From positions 1 to 64,000 of the forward strand of contig NZ_CP115777.1 in NCBI RefSeq assembly GCF_027913035.1: a stretch of 64,000 bases of DNA, given 5' to 3'. The position numbers and the translations under genes were made by a program. Below are positions 46,078 through 54,822 of this stretch, piece by piece. The notes beneath the pieces are model-generated. The model searched no databases. It saw only the letters and a list, made by a program, of their open reading frames with translations, and was not told the DNA's origin. The number at the start of each line of letters is the position of its first letter. Positions within the stretch are counted from its first letter, which is position 1. This stretch comes from Paracoccus albus (lineage in GTDB: Bacteria; Pseudomonadota; Alphaproteobacteria; Rhodobacterales; Rhodobacteraceae).

Positions 46078-46095
46078 GGGCGGCTTGCGCCGCCC
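46078..46095 (+). terminator. stem-loop after the ParB-like gene
   Basis: GGGCGGC-ttgc-GCCGCCC immediately after the stop codon; the same type of stem (GC-rich with gcaa or ttgc loop) recurs at 55029. No strong T run. Confidence 0.5.
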
Positions 46096-46124
46096 CTGCC
46101 TGTCCGAACAGGGAGATTTCCACG

Positions 46125-46358
46125 ATGCCCGACTTTACCACTCATCGCCACCCGGTTCTGGCCGTTGGGTGCCCGACCTGCTGTAAGCCGCCGGGGGTGT
46201 GGTGCCGCCGCCCGAGCGGCCACCGCGCGGGCGATCTTCACCAGGGTCGAAAGGCCGAGGCTGACCGCGTGTTCATCGCACAGCATGGCGACACTGCCAG
46301 CATCCTGCGTACCGCCGCCGGCTGGCAAATCGACCCGCGCGGCCGCATTCGCGATTAG
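46125..46358 (+). CDS. small zinc-finger protein
   Basis: 77 residues from ATG 46125 after GGGAG. VGCPTCCKPPGVWCRRPSGH, then AGDLHQGRKAEADRVFIAQH: the Cys4/His pattern of short phage- and plasmid-type DNA-binding zinc fingers. Overlaps the nuclease gene by 4 bp, tail to tail. Confidence 0.65.
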   Translation: MPDFTTHRHPVLAVGCPTCCKPPGVWCRRPSGHRAGDLHQGRKAEADRVFIAQHGDTASILRTAAGWQIDPRGRIRD

Positions 46359-46762
46359 CCACACCATCCGGGCCGGGCGCCGCCGTCATATGGTCGCGCA
46401 TGTCCCACACGGATCATTGCCCTTGCCACGTCCTCGCCATCGAGGGCGAGCCTTGCCAGACCGCGCCCATATCGGTCCAGTTCCGGCGCGATCCTCAATT
46501 CTGCCCGCTGCGCGGCAGCGAGGCGCCCGCGCAGCGCATCTCTTGCCGCCCGCGCCGCCGCCAGTTCAGCCGGGCATTGCGGGCTGAACAGTTCGGGAGT
46601 ATCCAGTCCTTGCAGCCGGATGCGCTGACCCTGCCATCGGATCGTGTCCCCATCGACTACCTGAATTTCGGCAGGGTCAACGCCCATTGGTGCCCGACAG
46701 CCGGTGACAGCCAGGGCCAGCCCTGTCATCATCACCACTGTCTTGACCCATCCGCCGCTCAT
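46355..46762 (-). CDS. thermonuclease (SNase)-like lipoprotein
   Basis: 135 residues. Lipoprotein signal MMTGLALAVTGCRAP (lipobox Cys), then a short SNase fold: IQVVDGDTIRWQGQRIRLQG, LDTPELFSPQCPAELAAARA, ELDRYGRGLARLALDGEDVA. The Asp/Arg/Glu catalytic residues are present. Probably cell-envelope-anchored. Similar genes are common on alphaproteobacterial plasmids. Confidence 0.85.
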   Translation of the reverse strand: MSGGWVKTVVMMTGLALAVTGCRAPMGVDPAEIQVVDGDTIRWQGQRIRLQGLDTPELFSPQCPAELAAARAARDALRGRLAAAQRAELRIAPELDRYGRGLARLALDGEDVARAMIRVGHARPYDGGARPGWCG

Positions 46763-47142
46763 TACTGCATCCTCTCAAGCCCTGGCTGTCACCATTTGCC
46801 CGGATTTCGGGCTGGTCGTCGAAGCCAACCACCCCAAAATCCGGGCCGGCCCTTCGGGCCGAGCCGCGCTTCGCGCGGCGATCGCCAGCCCATCATCAAA
46901 GATCGCGCCCGGCTGTTAACCTGGCCGTCGCTGCCGCGCCGGCCAGGGCCGGGCAGCACACCACATACGGTCTTGTCATTCTACCATGCGGTTCAAGGAC
47001 GGCGCCGGGCAAGCCCGGCTTGCAAGCGCCCGTGCCGGGCGTCCCTGACCTCGCATGTCCGTCTGCCGGCGACCGTGCGCGGCGGGCATTTGCCTTTCGC
47101 GGGACACGGTTTCATCCTATATTACCATCAAGGAGACCATTC
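46763..47142. other. structured non-coding region
   Basis: No gene. Contains GC stem-loops (GGCC-ggcccttcg-GGCC near 46852, GCCG-cgcttcg-CGGC near 46863), reminiscent in style of the leader repeats but not a copy of them. It ends with AAGGAG ahead of the next small gene. Confidence 0.4.
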
Positions 47143-47346
47143 ATGACCGACGCCGATGCAATCAAGCACGAAGCCGAAATCGCAAACCTGAATGCGAACA
47201 CCGCAAAGCTTCAGGCCGAAATGTCGAAACTGCTGGCCGAAGGCAAGCAGATCAAGGTCAGCACCTTCCTTGCCCCCTTCCTGGCCGCCGCGGCCGTCAT
47301 GGGCGGCGGCGCCGCCCTCGCCCGCCTTTTCTTCATCGGCTCATGA
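47143..47346 (+). CDS. small membrane protein with coiled coil
   Basis: 67 residues from ATG 47143 with AAGGAG upstream. Helical coiled-coil half (KHEAEIANLNANTAKLQAEM) followed by one transmembrane segment (FLAPFLAAAAVMGGGAALAR). No known family; the layout recalls small membrane effectors or anchors. Confidence 0.6.
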   Translation: MTDADAIKHEAEIANLNANTAKLQAEMSKLLAEGKQIKVSTFLAPFLAAAAVMGGGAALARLFFIGS

Positions 47347-47348
47347 AC

Positions 47349-47492
47349 TCAGCGGCTTCGCGGTCTGATCCGTCCAGATCCAGCAGTCTGCGCGACCGCA
47401 GGAGCCGCTTGCGGCAGAAAATCCTTGTCTAGCAATCGGATACAGGCGATCTTCACCTCGAACGACACGCCACCTGGGGAATGCAGGTTCAT
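47349..47492 (-). CDS. possible 47-residue protein
   Basis: MNLHSPGGVSFEVKIACIRL then LDKDFLPQAAPAVAQTAG, preceded by GGGAGG six bases before the ATG. The ribosome site is the only support. Could be chance. Confidence 0.28.
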   Translation of the reverse strand: MNLHSPGGVSFEVKIACIRLLDKDFLPQAAPAVAQTAGSGRIRPRSR

Positions 47493-47572
47493 GGTCTTGC
47501 CTCCCGGGTGTTTGCCGGAACACAATCACATCCGGGTCGGCGCGTTAAGTGCCTGCATGCGAGGACAAGCCA

Positions 47573-48496
47573 ATGGCGATCGATTTGAGCGAAGACAGGA
47601 CCATTGCGCTGAAGCGAAATGGCAAGAAGCTCTGGTCCTGGAAGGGCAGCGATCCAGATGTCGTCGAGATCGCAGTGCTCCATTACCTGCGCGATCACGG
47701 ATGGGACGGGTTTTTCACCGGTCGGGAAGATTATTATGGGCTGATCATCGCCCTGGCCGGCTGGCCGGGAAAGGTATCGAACAAGATGAACCCGGCCTTC
47801 ACCCCGAGCTTCGTCTATTTCCGCGGCACGGACGGCTTGTTTCGCCAGCATCGCTATTCATACGACAAGACGATGCGCTTCATGAGGTCGATCACGCTGG
47901 CTGAAATGGAGGAGCGGCTGCGCGTCGTCTGCGCCGGAAAGAAGTGGAAGCGCGCCTATTATTCGACGAATAATCAACAGCCGGATCACCTCATCTCCTT
48001 TCTGCATGCGGTAGGCATGGATAAAATCCGCGAGATCGTCGAAAGCAATTATACAAAGGAGAAACTGGCGGCACAGAAGACGCTTGGTGAACTCGACTAC
48101 AGCCTCGATCATTTGAGATGGCCGAAAATTGGCGATAATTATCCCGAAGCGAGAAGCACGGGCGAATTTCCCCGATTGGAATGGGCTGTTCGTGACTACG
48201 AATTCGGTGAGCGCGACCTGATCGCCCAAGCCAGGGCTTTCGCCAGCCATCTGCCCTCCGAGGTGCGGCAAGTTGCATCGTCAGCCATTGATTTCGCGGA
48301 GGCTTACCGACAAGGGATCTGGGACAGCGATACCGGATCAGCACTCGATCTGAAGTTGTGGAACGCCAAAGGCCTTGCGATCGCCGAGGTCAAGGCACCG
48401 AACGATCGCCTCAGGCCACGTCAGAGGAAGACTATTGACCATGCCCGCAGCCAAGGCTCCCAGGCATGCGTGATATCGGTCGTCGAGGACGTCTAG
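47573..48496 (+). CDS. VRR-NUC-type nuclease-domain protein
   Basis: About 307 residues from ATG 47573; GTG 47549 would add eight. The last 60 residues form a PD-(D/E)XK nuclease of the VRR-NUC kind: GIWDSDTGSALDLKLWNAKG, then LAIAEVKAPNDRLRPRQRKT (E-V-K and Q) and ACVISVVEDV. The first 230 residues are unlike anything I recognise and include a Trp/Tyr-rich segment (HYLRDHGWDGFFTGREDYYG). Could process DNA branches or incoming ssDNA. Confidence 0.65.
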   Translation: MAIDLSEDRTIALKRNGKKLWSWKGSDPDVVEIAVLHYLRDHGWDGFFTGREDYYGLIIALAGWPGKVSNKMNPAFTPSFVYFRGTDGLFRQHRYSYDKTMRFMRSITLAEMEERLRVVCAGKKWKRAYYSTNNQQPDHLISFLHAVGMDKIREIVESNYTKEKLAAQKTLGELDYSLDHLRWPKIGDNYPEARSTGEFPRLEWAVRDYEFGERDLIAQARAFASHLPSEVRQVASSAIDFAEAYRQGIWDSDTGSALDLKLWNAKGLAIAEVKAPNDRLRPRQRKTIDHARSQGSQACVISVVEDV

Positions 48497-48514
48497 CGAA
48501 AATTATTCGCAAAG

Positions 48515-48722
48515 CTACTTGTTGCCACTCGCCGGCACGTTCTCGACCTGGCCAGCCTGCGATCCAGCGTCCTTCGATCCATCCTCGCCATCCTTCCCGG
48601 CAGCCGCACCGCTTTCCTTCTCCGCCTTGCCACCGTGGATCACCGTCAGGTTGGTGCCGCGCCGGATGCGGCCATAGGCCTGCTCGACGCCGAGATCGTC
48701 GAGCGTCTCGGCGATCCGCTCT
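48515..48722 (-). pseudogene. 3' fragment of an unidentified plasmid gene
   Basis: About 68 codons: RIAETLDDLGVEQAYGRIRR, GTNLTVIHGGKAEKESGAAA, ending VENVPASGNK. Coding-like composition and clean stop, but no start; the frame stops at the sequence change near 48722. Family unknown. Confidence 0.4.
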
Positions 48723-48751
48723 AATGTGACGACTTGTGATGGATCTGGCTT

Positions 48752-48949
48752 CTAACCTTTGTCTGTATATTGATGCGCGGCCATCAGGTTCTTGCGCAGG
48801 AATGCGATTGCAACCTCCAGCTTTTTGGGCCGCCAGTTGCTGGCCGGCCAGATCAGGTGAAAATCGGCACAAGTCGTCACATTAGAACATCCGCCCGCCA
48901 TGAAGGCGCAGGTCAAGCAAAGAATGCCGATGCTGTAAAATTCATACAA
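48752..48949 (-). CDS. possible small lipoprotein
   Basis: Up to 65 codons with a TTG start (LCLTCAFMAGGCSNVTTCAD lipobox-like region, then FHLIWPASNWRPKKLEVAIA). The spacing of Cys, Ile-Trp and the C-terminal helix recalls short phage- and plasmid-encoded lipoproteins. The start codon is poor, so it may be a decayed gene. Confidence 0.35.
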   Translation of the reverse strand: MYEFYSIGILCLTCAFMAGGCSNVTTCADFHLIWPASNWRPKKLEVAIAFLRKNLMAAHQYTDKG

Positions 48950-48967
48950 AAGTCCGGTGAAATTCCG

Positions 48968-49168
48968 ATGCGCCTCCCCGTCCTCTGTCCGGGGACCGTG
49001 CCCTAGGCTTGTCCGGCAAGCCGGCCTGCGCCCCGAGCCGTTCAGGGCGATGCGACCGGCTGCGGCTTCTGCGGTCTGTCTCGTCCCGAGCCAGATCCTC
49101 GCGCGCCGGTCCTGGTCGCCCTGCCCTGCCCGTCTCGGCCCATTCGGGTGACGGTCACTGGCGCGGGC
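48968..49168 (+). repeat. structured leader repeat, copy B (5' half only)
   Basis: Matches the first half of copies A and D from the GCCTCCCCGTCC segment to CACTGGCGCGGG, including TCCCCG-tcctctg-CCGGGGA. It stops there; the second half reappears at 55077. The phosphite block lies in between. Confidence 0.75.
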
Positions 49169-49204
49169 GGGGGCACGAAGCGGCGCCAGAGTCTGCAGTC
49201 GCTG

Positions 49205-49385
49205 CCCTGCCTGCCCTCCAGATCGTCATCCCGCCGCCGGGCCATGCCGTCATTCGGGAAGATGCGACTGTTGCCTGCGCCTGGTGATTTCCCCGGCCTC
49301 GTTGGATCGAGCGATGCGCCTGCACAACCGCCAGTTCCTGCCGTCTTTTTCGTACGATTGACAGGGATGACGGTCCCGAAGCCAT
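49205..49385 (-). pseudogene. decayed inverted copy of the 54823 gene
   Basis: Read on the - strand, ATGGCTTC at 49385, then GAAAAAGACGG, CCAACGAGGCCGGGGAAATC and TCTTCCCGAATG appear in the same order as in the gene at 54823, with many indels. Its upstream part also matches (gaaattag..., tttcatc..gaaaaacc ATG). A dead, inverted paralogue. Confidence 0.6.
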
Positions 49386-49680
49386 GCGTTCCGTTCATGT
49401 GGTTTTTCTATCTGATGAAACCTAGCAGGCAGTCGGGGCAGACCGGCACATGCTGCCATGCGGCATGTGCCTTCAACGACTAATTTCCCCTGGCCTGCGG
49501 CCATTCCTCGCGTGTAGATTCGCAAGATGATTTGCCGCGCCACGGTGCATGAACTTCGAAAAGCACCGACAACGTGTCAGGCATTCTTGCTTCATCTGCC
49601 ACGCAATCTTGCCGCTACAAGGTCGCGGCCGCTGTTCGGCTGCGGTTCATACATCTCTTTCGAAGCCCCATGTCTGTCTT
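49386..49680. other. leader of the decayed gene and gap to ptxE
   Basis: At 49472-49502 TCAACGACTAATTTCCCCT, GGCCTGCGGCC and ATTCCTCGCG closely resemble the hairpin at 58862. No gene in the rest. Confidence 0.5.
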
Positions 49681-50595
49681 TCAGTTAGCTGCTTCGGCTG
49701 GTCGTGCAGCCTGCTGACATAGAACAGGCACCGTCTTGGCATTGAGGAGGATGCTAAGCGTCTCGGCTTCCGGGGAACCGTCCTCCATCTTTACAGGATG
49801 GACGGCCCAAATTGGCTTCTCCAAATCTACGCCCTTGATAGAAACTTCACAAAGTTGACCCGAAGCCAGTTCATCGAGAACCGTGCTTTTCATCACCAAC
49901 GATACGCCTAGTCTCGCTCTGACCGCACGCTTCACCCCTTCAGTGCTTCCGGTTGTGTGGCTGATCGATAGCTGATCTGCTTTTTGACCGAAGGCACGGC
50001 GGAGAATAGTGCCCGTCCCGGTTCCACGCTCGCCTCCGATCAGCGACTCCGTGAAAAGTTCAGACGAGTCTATCGAACCCTTGCTTGCCCACCGGTGATC
50101 CGGGGAAACAATCAAAATGAGCTTCTCGGTGCGCCACAGGCTGGCCTCGTATCCATTCCGGCCGTCCCACCACTCCATGAAAGCAAGATCAACTTCCTTT
50201 CTCTGGAGTTTTTCTAAGATCTCCAGGTTGGAGGCGATTACCAAGTTGGCAGAGCGCCCTTTGGCACCATGCAGGCGCTTCAGATGCTCCGGCATGAGGT
50301 AGATACCGATGTTGCTGCTCGCACCCAGTTGAATTTGTTCCATGTGCAAGCGGTCAAAGGCACGTGCAGAAACCGTCAGCAGGCTCTTGGCAAATGGCAA
50401 GAATATGGCTCCGTGCCGCGTCGGAACACAGCGATCGTTCCCTCTATCTACCAGTTGCACCCCTAGGATATCCTCAAGGCGCCTGACGCTGTTCGAAACC
50501 GTAGGCTGCGAGATTTGCAGCCGTCGCGATGCCGCACGAAAATTTCCCGTCTCGATGACTTCAACGAAGGCAGCGACATGAGACAGATGATACAT
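49681..50595 (-). CDS. ptxE: LysR-type regulator PtxE
   Basis: 304 residues from ATG 50595. The N-terminal winged HTH (FVEVIETGNFRAASRRLQIS then QPTVSNSVRRLEDILGVQLV) is standard LysR; a periplasmic-binding-protein-like effector domain follows. Last gene of the ptxABCDE operon and the position of PtxE in phosphite clusters. Starts 14 bp after ptxD. Confidence 0.85.
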   Translation of the reverse strand: MYHLSHVAAFVEVIETGNFRAASRRLQISQPTVSNSVRRLEDILGVQLVDRGNDRCVPTRHGAIFLPFAKSLLTVSARAFDRLHMEQIQLGASSNIGIYLMPEHLKRLHGAKGRSANLVIASNLEILEKLQRKEVDLAFMEWWDGRNGYEASLWRTEKLILIVSPDHRWASKGSIDSSELFTESLIGGERGTGTGTILRRAFGQKADQLSISHTTGSTEGVKRAVRARLGVSLVMKSTVLDELASGQLCEVSIKGVDLEKPIWAVHPVKMEDGSPEAETLSILLNAKTVPVLCQQAARPAEAAN

Positions 50596-50608
50596 GCAGG
50601 ATACCTTG

Positions 50609-51607
50609 TTAGAGAACAGACGCGGGCTCATTGATAGCGGCTCGCGGTCTGCGGCCTTCAAGAAGATCAATGATGTTGTCAGCCGCCTCATGCTCGATCG
50701 CAAGGCGAGTCTTGGTAACCGCCGAGCCGATATGGGGTGTCAGCAAGGTGTCCGTGCGACGCTGCACCAAGCCAGGATGGACAGCTTCAGGTCGATCCGG
50801 CCGCGCCCAGTCCTCCATCTCGTAGACATCTGCGGCGTAACCCGCCAGATGTCCCGCCTCCAGCGCAGCCACCACGGCCCCTTCGTCCACAACGCTCCCA
50901 CGTGATGGATTGATCAGAAGCGTCCCCTTCCGCATCTTCGCAACTTCCAGTGCGCCGAGCAGATGCTGCGTGTCGTTGGCGAGCGGAAGGGCACACACTA
51001 CGAAATCCGAAGTGGAAAGAAGCCGTTCGAAATCCGTGAACGTAACCTTGAGCCTTTCTTCATCATCAGAACCGAGCTCGCGCCTGTCCCAATAGCTCAC
51101 TTGCGTTCCAAAGCCCGTGAGCCGTTCAGCAATGGACTTGCCGATCGCTCCCATGCCTAAGATGCCAACCGCTGCGCCCTTCAGGCCCACGCCGTAGAAA
51201 CGCGGTCTCCACCCCTTGTAGCCAATTCTGACAGCTTCATCCCCCGGCAGGATGTGCCGCCCCAAGCCAATCATCAAGCCGATGGTCAGTTCTGCGGTCG
51301 GATCAGTCAGAAGATCGGACACGATGGAGACATGGACCCCTCGTGCCGTGCAGGCAGCAACATCAAAGTTGTCGAAACCCTTCAACGCGCAAGCTACAAG
51401 CCGCAGGCTAGGAGCGTGGCTCAGAACCGTAGCGTCGATCCGATCCGGCATGAAAGCCATCATCGCAGTCGCATCACTGAGTTCTGCCAAAAGCCTGTCA
51501 TGCGCCCAAGTATCGTCCGACTCGTTGACGCTGACGCGGGCATAAGGCGCCAGCTTGGTCAGGATCTCGTCATGGACTTTGTGCGTGATAACGATCTTGG
51601 GCAACAT
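50609..51607 (-). CDS. ptxD: NAD-dependent phosphite dehydrogenase PtxD
   Basis: 332 residues, D-2-hydroxyacid dehydrogenase family. PtxD hallmarks: MLPKIVITHKVHDEILTKLA, MMAFMPDRIDATVL, ALKGFDNFDVAACTARGV, NAD motif VGILGMGAIGKSIAERLTGF, NPSRGSVVDEGAVVAALEAG (Arg), AADVYEMEDWARPDRPE (Glu) and TPHIGSAV (His). Oxidises phosphite to phosphate with NAD+, giving growth on phosphite as sole P source. Full length. Confidence 0.95.
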   Translation of the reverse strand: MLPKIVITHKVHDEILTKLAPYARVSVNESDDTWAHDRLLAELSDATAMMAFMPDRIDATVLSHAPSLRLVACALKGFDNFDVAACTARGVHVSIVSDLLTDPTAELTIGLMIGLGRHILPGDEAVRIGYKGWRPRFYGVGLKGAAVGILGMGAIGKSIAERLTGFGTQVSYWDRRELGSDDEERLKVTFTDFERLLSTSDFVVCALPLANDTQHLLGALEVAKMRKGTLLINPSRGSVVDEGAVVAALEAGHLAGYAADVYEMEDWARPDRPEAVHPGLVQRRTDTLLTPHIGSAVTKTRLAIEHEAADNIIDLLEGRRPRAAINEPASVL

Positions 51608-51628
51608 GTCGCGCTCCCTGTTGTTGTT

Positions 51629-52435
51629 TTATTGAAGTTGGCGGCGAAGAAGAGCGCCGACCTGATCGACCACGGTGACCATCAGAAGAACGACCAGCAT
51701 GATGGCAAGAACCTCCTGATAATTCATAATCCGAAGAGAGGTCATCAGCTCAAAGCCGATGCCGCCGGCTCCGACCGTGCCAAGGATGGTGGAGGCGCGG
51801 AAGTTATACTCCCAACGGTAGATCGTGACATCGGCCAGTTGAGGCAGGACTTGCGGCAGGATTGCGCGCGTGACGATCTGGAAGGGTGAAGCACCGGCGG
51901 CCCGCGCCGCCTCGATTGGCGCATTGTCACAATGCTCGATGGCTTCTGCAAAGAACTTTCCGACCATGCCAACGGAGTGAAGGCCTAGAGCAAGAACGCC
52001 GGGCAGAGCCCCGAAGCCTACCGCTGCAACGAAAACGATACCCATGATCAACTCAGGGATCGAGCGCAGGCCGTTCAGCAGGCCGCGGGCGATCATGTAG
52101 ATAACGCGGTTTGGCGCTGTTTTTCGCGAAGCGCAAAAGCCAACGGGAAGCGAAATCAGAACCGCGATTGCCGTCCCGGCGATGCTCATGGCAAGAGTAT
52201 CAACCAAGGGGCCGATCCACTCCATCCCACGGCTGAAATCGGGCGGAACCATTTCACTTCCCAACTGCCAAAGCGAAGGAAGGCCGGAACCAAGCCGCTC
52301 CAGATCAAGCAAGCCGGAGTGGTAGCTGCTGACAATGATGACGCCAGCGATGATCACCGCGATCACGGCAGCGCGCTTCCAAGCTCTACTTTGGCGCTGA
52401 AGGATGCTGTCGAAACTTTGGGAAAGCGCTGTCAT
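51629..52435 (-). CDS. ptxC: phosphite ABC transporter permease PtxC
   Basis: 268 residues with about five helices and the EAA loop of PhnE-type permeases (IEAARAAGASPFQIVTRAIL). RGLLNGLRSIPELIMGIVFV is also typical. Between ptxB and ptxD, spacing 67 and 21 bp. Confidence 0.92.
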   Translation of the reverse strand: MTALSQSFDSILQRQSRAWKRAAVIAVIIAGVIIVSSYHSGLLDLERLGSGLPSLWQLGSEMVPPDFSRGMEWIGPLVDTLAMSIAGTAIAVLISLPVGFCASRKTAPNRVIYMIARGLLNGLRSIPELIMGIVFVAAVGFGALPGVLALGLHSVGMVGKFFAEAIEHCDNAPIEAARAAGASPFQIVTRAILPQVLPQLADVTIYRWEYNFRASTILGTVGAGGIGFELMTSLRIMNYQEVLAIMLVVLLMVTVVDQVGALLRRQLQ

Positions 52436-52502
52436 TGACGTGCTCCTGAAAAGTGAGGCGCAGACTTCGCCTGCGCCCGCAATGAATGGCGGTTGATATG
52501 TC

Positions 52503-53351
52503 TTATTTGCTGAGGTCGAGGTTCAGCATCTTACCGAGATCCCGCACGACATCGTAAGCCTTGTCGTTGATCGGCGCGAAACCATCTGCCTTGAACGTCG
52601 CCAGCACTTCCTCATCGTTCAGGTTGATGAACGCGTCGGTGATGGCTTGCTTCAGGTTCGGATCGAGGTCAGAGCGCATCGTCCAAGGATACTGCGGAAA
52701 CGGATCGGACTCTTCGAGCGCAACAACTTTCGCGGGGTCGATCGTGCCGCGAGCAACCATAGCGTTGAAGATGGGCAGCGAAAGACCACCAACCTGGGCA
52801 TTGCCGTTTTGCACCGCCAGCGCCACGGCATCATGGGAGCCGACGTAGTTCTCACTGTAATCCGTCTCTGCTTCTAGACCCGCTTTAAGCAGCATGGATT
52901 TCGGGATCAGGTGGCTGGAAGTAGATGCCACGTCACCCCATGCCACATCGTGGCCGGCAGCATCCGCAATAGTCTCAATGCCGGCTTCAGCGTTGCCGAT
53001 GACAACGGCGCGGTAAGTTGTCTCGCCGTCTTTCATCAGTGCCGCAAAGGGTTCGATCTCGGCCTTCGTCTTGGCCAACGTGTAGGAAAGCGGACCGAAA
53101 TATGCGAGTTCAAGCCGACCGAACCGCATCGCCTCGATCATCGAGGAGTAGTCGGTGGTCACGATCAGCTCGATGTCGCGGTCAAGAGTTTCTTCAAGAT
53201 ACTCTTCCAGCGGACGATTGTTTTTGATCACTGTGGCGGCGTTCTCGTCGGGCAACAGCGCCACGCGCAGAGTTTCTGGATTTGCCTCCGCATGCACTGC
53301 GGAGCCGCAGCCGAGAGCAGCGAGAACGACAACGGGGAGCAACTTCTTCAT
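52503..53351 (-). CDS. ptxB: phosphite-binding protein PtxB
   Basis: 282 residues from ATG 53351 (overlapping ptxA by 4 bp). Signal peptide KKLLPVVVLAALGCGSAVHA then a PhnD/PtxB-type binding protein: LRVALLPDENAATVIKNNRP, LELAYFGPLSYTLAKTKAEI, and GSHDAVALAVQNGNAQVGGL. Periplasmic; delivers phosphite to PtxAC. Confidence 0.92.
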   Translation of the reverse strand: MKKLLPVVVLAALGCGSAVHAEANPETLRVALLPDENAATVIKNNRPLEEYLEETLDRDIELIVTTDYSSMIEAMRFGRLELAYFGPLSYTLAKTKAEIEPFAALMKDGETTYRAVVIGNAEAGIETIADAAGHDVAWGDVASTSSHLIPKSMLLKAGLEAETDYSENYVGSHDAVALAVQNGNAQVGGLSLPIFNAMVARGTIDPAKVVALEESDPFPQYPWTMRSDLDPNLKQAITDAFINLNDEEVLATFKADGFAPINDKAYDVVRDLGKMLNLDLSK

Positions 53352-54163
53352 AGGGCGGCCTCCATGGCAGCAACAGGTTGTGGTTGGGAGTGGGATGAAT
53401 GGTGATGCGCTTGCTGCGAACTCCGGCCTGAAGCTTCGCTGCGGTAGATCGAGGCGCACATCTGATCTGTCAGTTCATCAACGGACGCATCTGCGACTAC
53501 AGAGCCATCACGCATGGCGATGACCCGATCACCAAAGCGCCTCGCCAAGTCGATCTGGTGCAGGCTGATGACAGCCGTTATGCCATCCGTCGTGCAAATG
53601 TGGCGGAGTTGCGAAAGGACTTCGACGGCTGTTTCCGGATCGAGGCTGGCCACAGGTTCGTCAGCCAGTATCAATCGGGGCTGCTGAACCAGAGCACGGG
53701 CGATGCCGACACGTTGCTGTTGGCCGCCCGACAACTGGTCAGCCCTCACCAAGGCTTTGTCGAGCAAGCCAACCCGAGCAAGACATTCCAGCCCAAGTTG
53801 CCGGTCAGAACGCGGAAGAGGAAAGAGGGTTCGAAAGGATGAGTGATAGCCCAAGCGACCGGTCATCACATTATCAAGCGCGCTCAAGCGCCCGATGAGC
53901 TGGTGCTGCTGGAAAATCATCCCGGTGCGCCTGCGGTGCACTCGGAGCGCCCGCTCTCCGTCCAGAGATCCAACGCCATCAGCGATAATCGAACCGGACG
54001 TAGGAGCAACTAAGCCGTTAAGGGTGCGGATGAGTGTGGATTTACCCGCGCCAGAGCGGCCCAAAAGGACGACAAACTGCCCCTGCGCGAGCTTCAGCGA
54101 GGTCGGTTTTAGAGCTTGTGTGCCATTCCCATAGGTCACGGCAACCCTGTTCAAAGCCAACAT
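53348..54163 (-). CDS. ptxA: phosphite ABC transporter ATPase PtxA
   Basis: 271 residues. Walker A LLGRSGAGKSTLIRTLNGL, Q-loop MIFQQHQLIGRLSALDNV, signature LSGGQQQRVGIARALVQQP, Walker B RLILADEPVASLDPETA, and H-loop VISLHQIDLARRF. A His-rich C-terminal tail is unusual. First gene of the operon. Confidence 0.94.
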   Translation of the reverse strand: MLALNRVAVTYGNGTQALKPTSLKLAQGQFVVLLGRSGAGKSTLIRTLNGLVAPTSGSIIADGVGSLDGERALRVHRRRTGMIFQQHQLIGRLSALDNVMTGRLGYHSSFRTLFPLPRSDRQLGLECLARVGLLDKALVRADQLSGGQQQRVGIARALVQQPRLILADEPVASLDPETAVEVLSQLRHICTTDGITAVISLHQIDLARRFGDRVIAMRDGSVVADASVDELTDQMCASIYRSEASGRSSQQAHHHSSHSQPQPVAAMEAAL

Positions 54164-54249
54164 GATGATGCATCTTTCTAATCGTTCTGCGGTCGCGATA
54201 GGATGGGTCGATCACTAGGCGCGCAATATGACGACTACTTTTCAGGTGG

Positions 54250-54267
54250 ATGACATAATCATGATAA
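54250..54267 (-). promoter_or_regulatory. candidate PHO box upstream of ptxA
   Basis: On the - strand TTATCAT-gatt-ATGTCAT: two 7-bp repeats 11 bp apart, as in PhoB sites (CTGTCAT, 5/7 and 6/7). About 90-105 bp before ptxA. Phosphite operons are usually under Pho control. Weak but well placed. Confidence 0.45.
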
Positions 54268-54822
54268 TGCACATCGATGCTTATGCTGCACTCTACCTAA
54301 AATCCTTGGAAGCGGACGCGGTGATCGCGGTTATGGCCGCGATCGCTGATCGGAAGGACAGCCGCGCCTCCGCTCCGCTCTGGCACGTCCGACACCTTTC
54401 CGTTTGCTAGGTCCGCCTGCCATCCGGCCGGCGCTCTGAACACGGGCTCTGGTGCCGCTGCGCGTCAGCCTCCACGGAGAAATCCGGTTCCTCCCGCGCC
54501 AGGGCGCGGGCCCCTCCCAATTTCACCGCTCCGGCCCCGTGTGTCAGATCACCGTCCGGCCGCAGGTCGGGCTGCGCCCACCCTGCTTTGCCCTTCGGAT
54601 GACATGAGGTCATCCAAAGTGAAAAGCACGGATGGCTTCGCCACTCGGCGGATCAGAAGGGCACGAACGGGAAATGTCGGAAACACACGCACGAGGTAGT
54701 TTCGTGACGCAAAAGGCAGTTTTGCGCAGTGTTCACATCGCGAAAGAAATTAGCCGCTGACAGCCCCTTTCCCTACCCACTCTGTCGTTTTCATCGAAAA
54801 ACCCATGGAAAGGAACTTCAAG
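54268..54822. other. non-coding region before the 64-aa gene
   Basis: No gene. It holds palindromes (GGATGAC-atgag-GTCATCC near 54597 and CCCGCGCC-a-GGGCGCGGG near 54496) and, at the right end, the leader of the 54823 gene (gcgaaagaaattagccgctgac). Confidence 0.45.
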
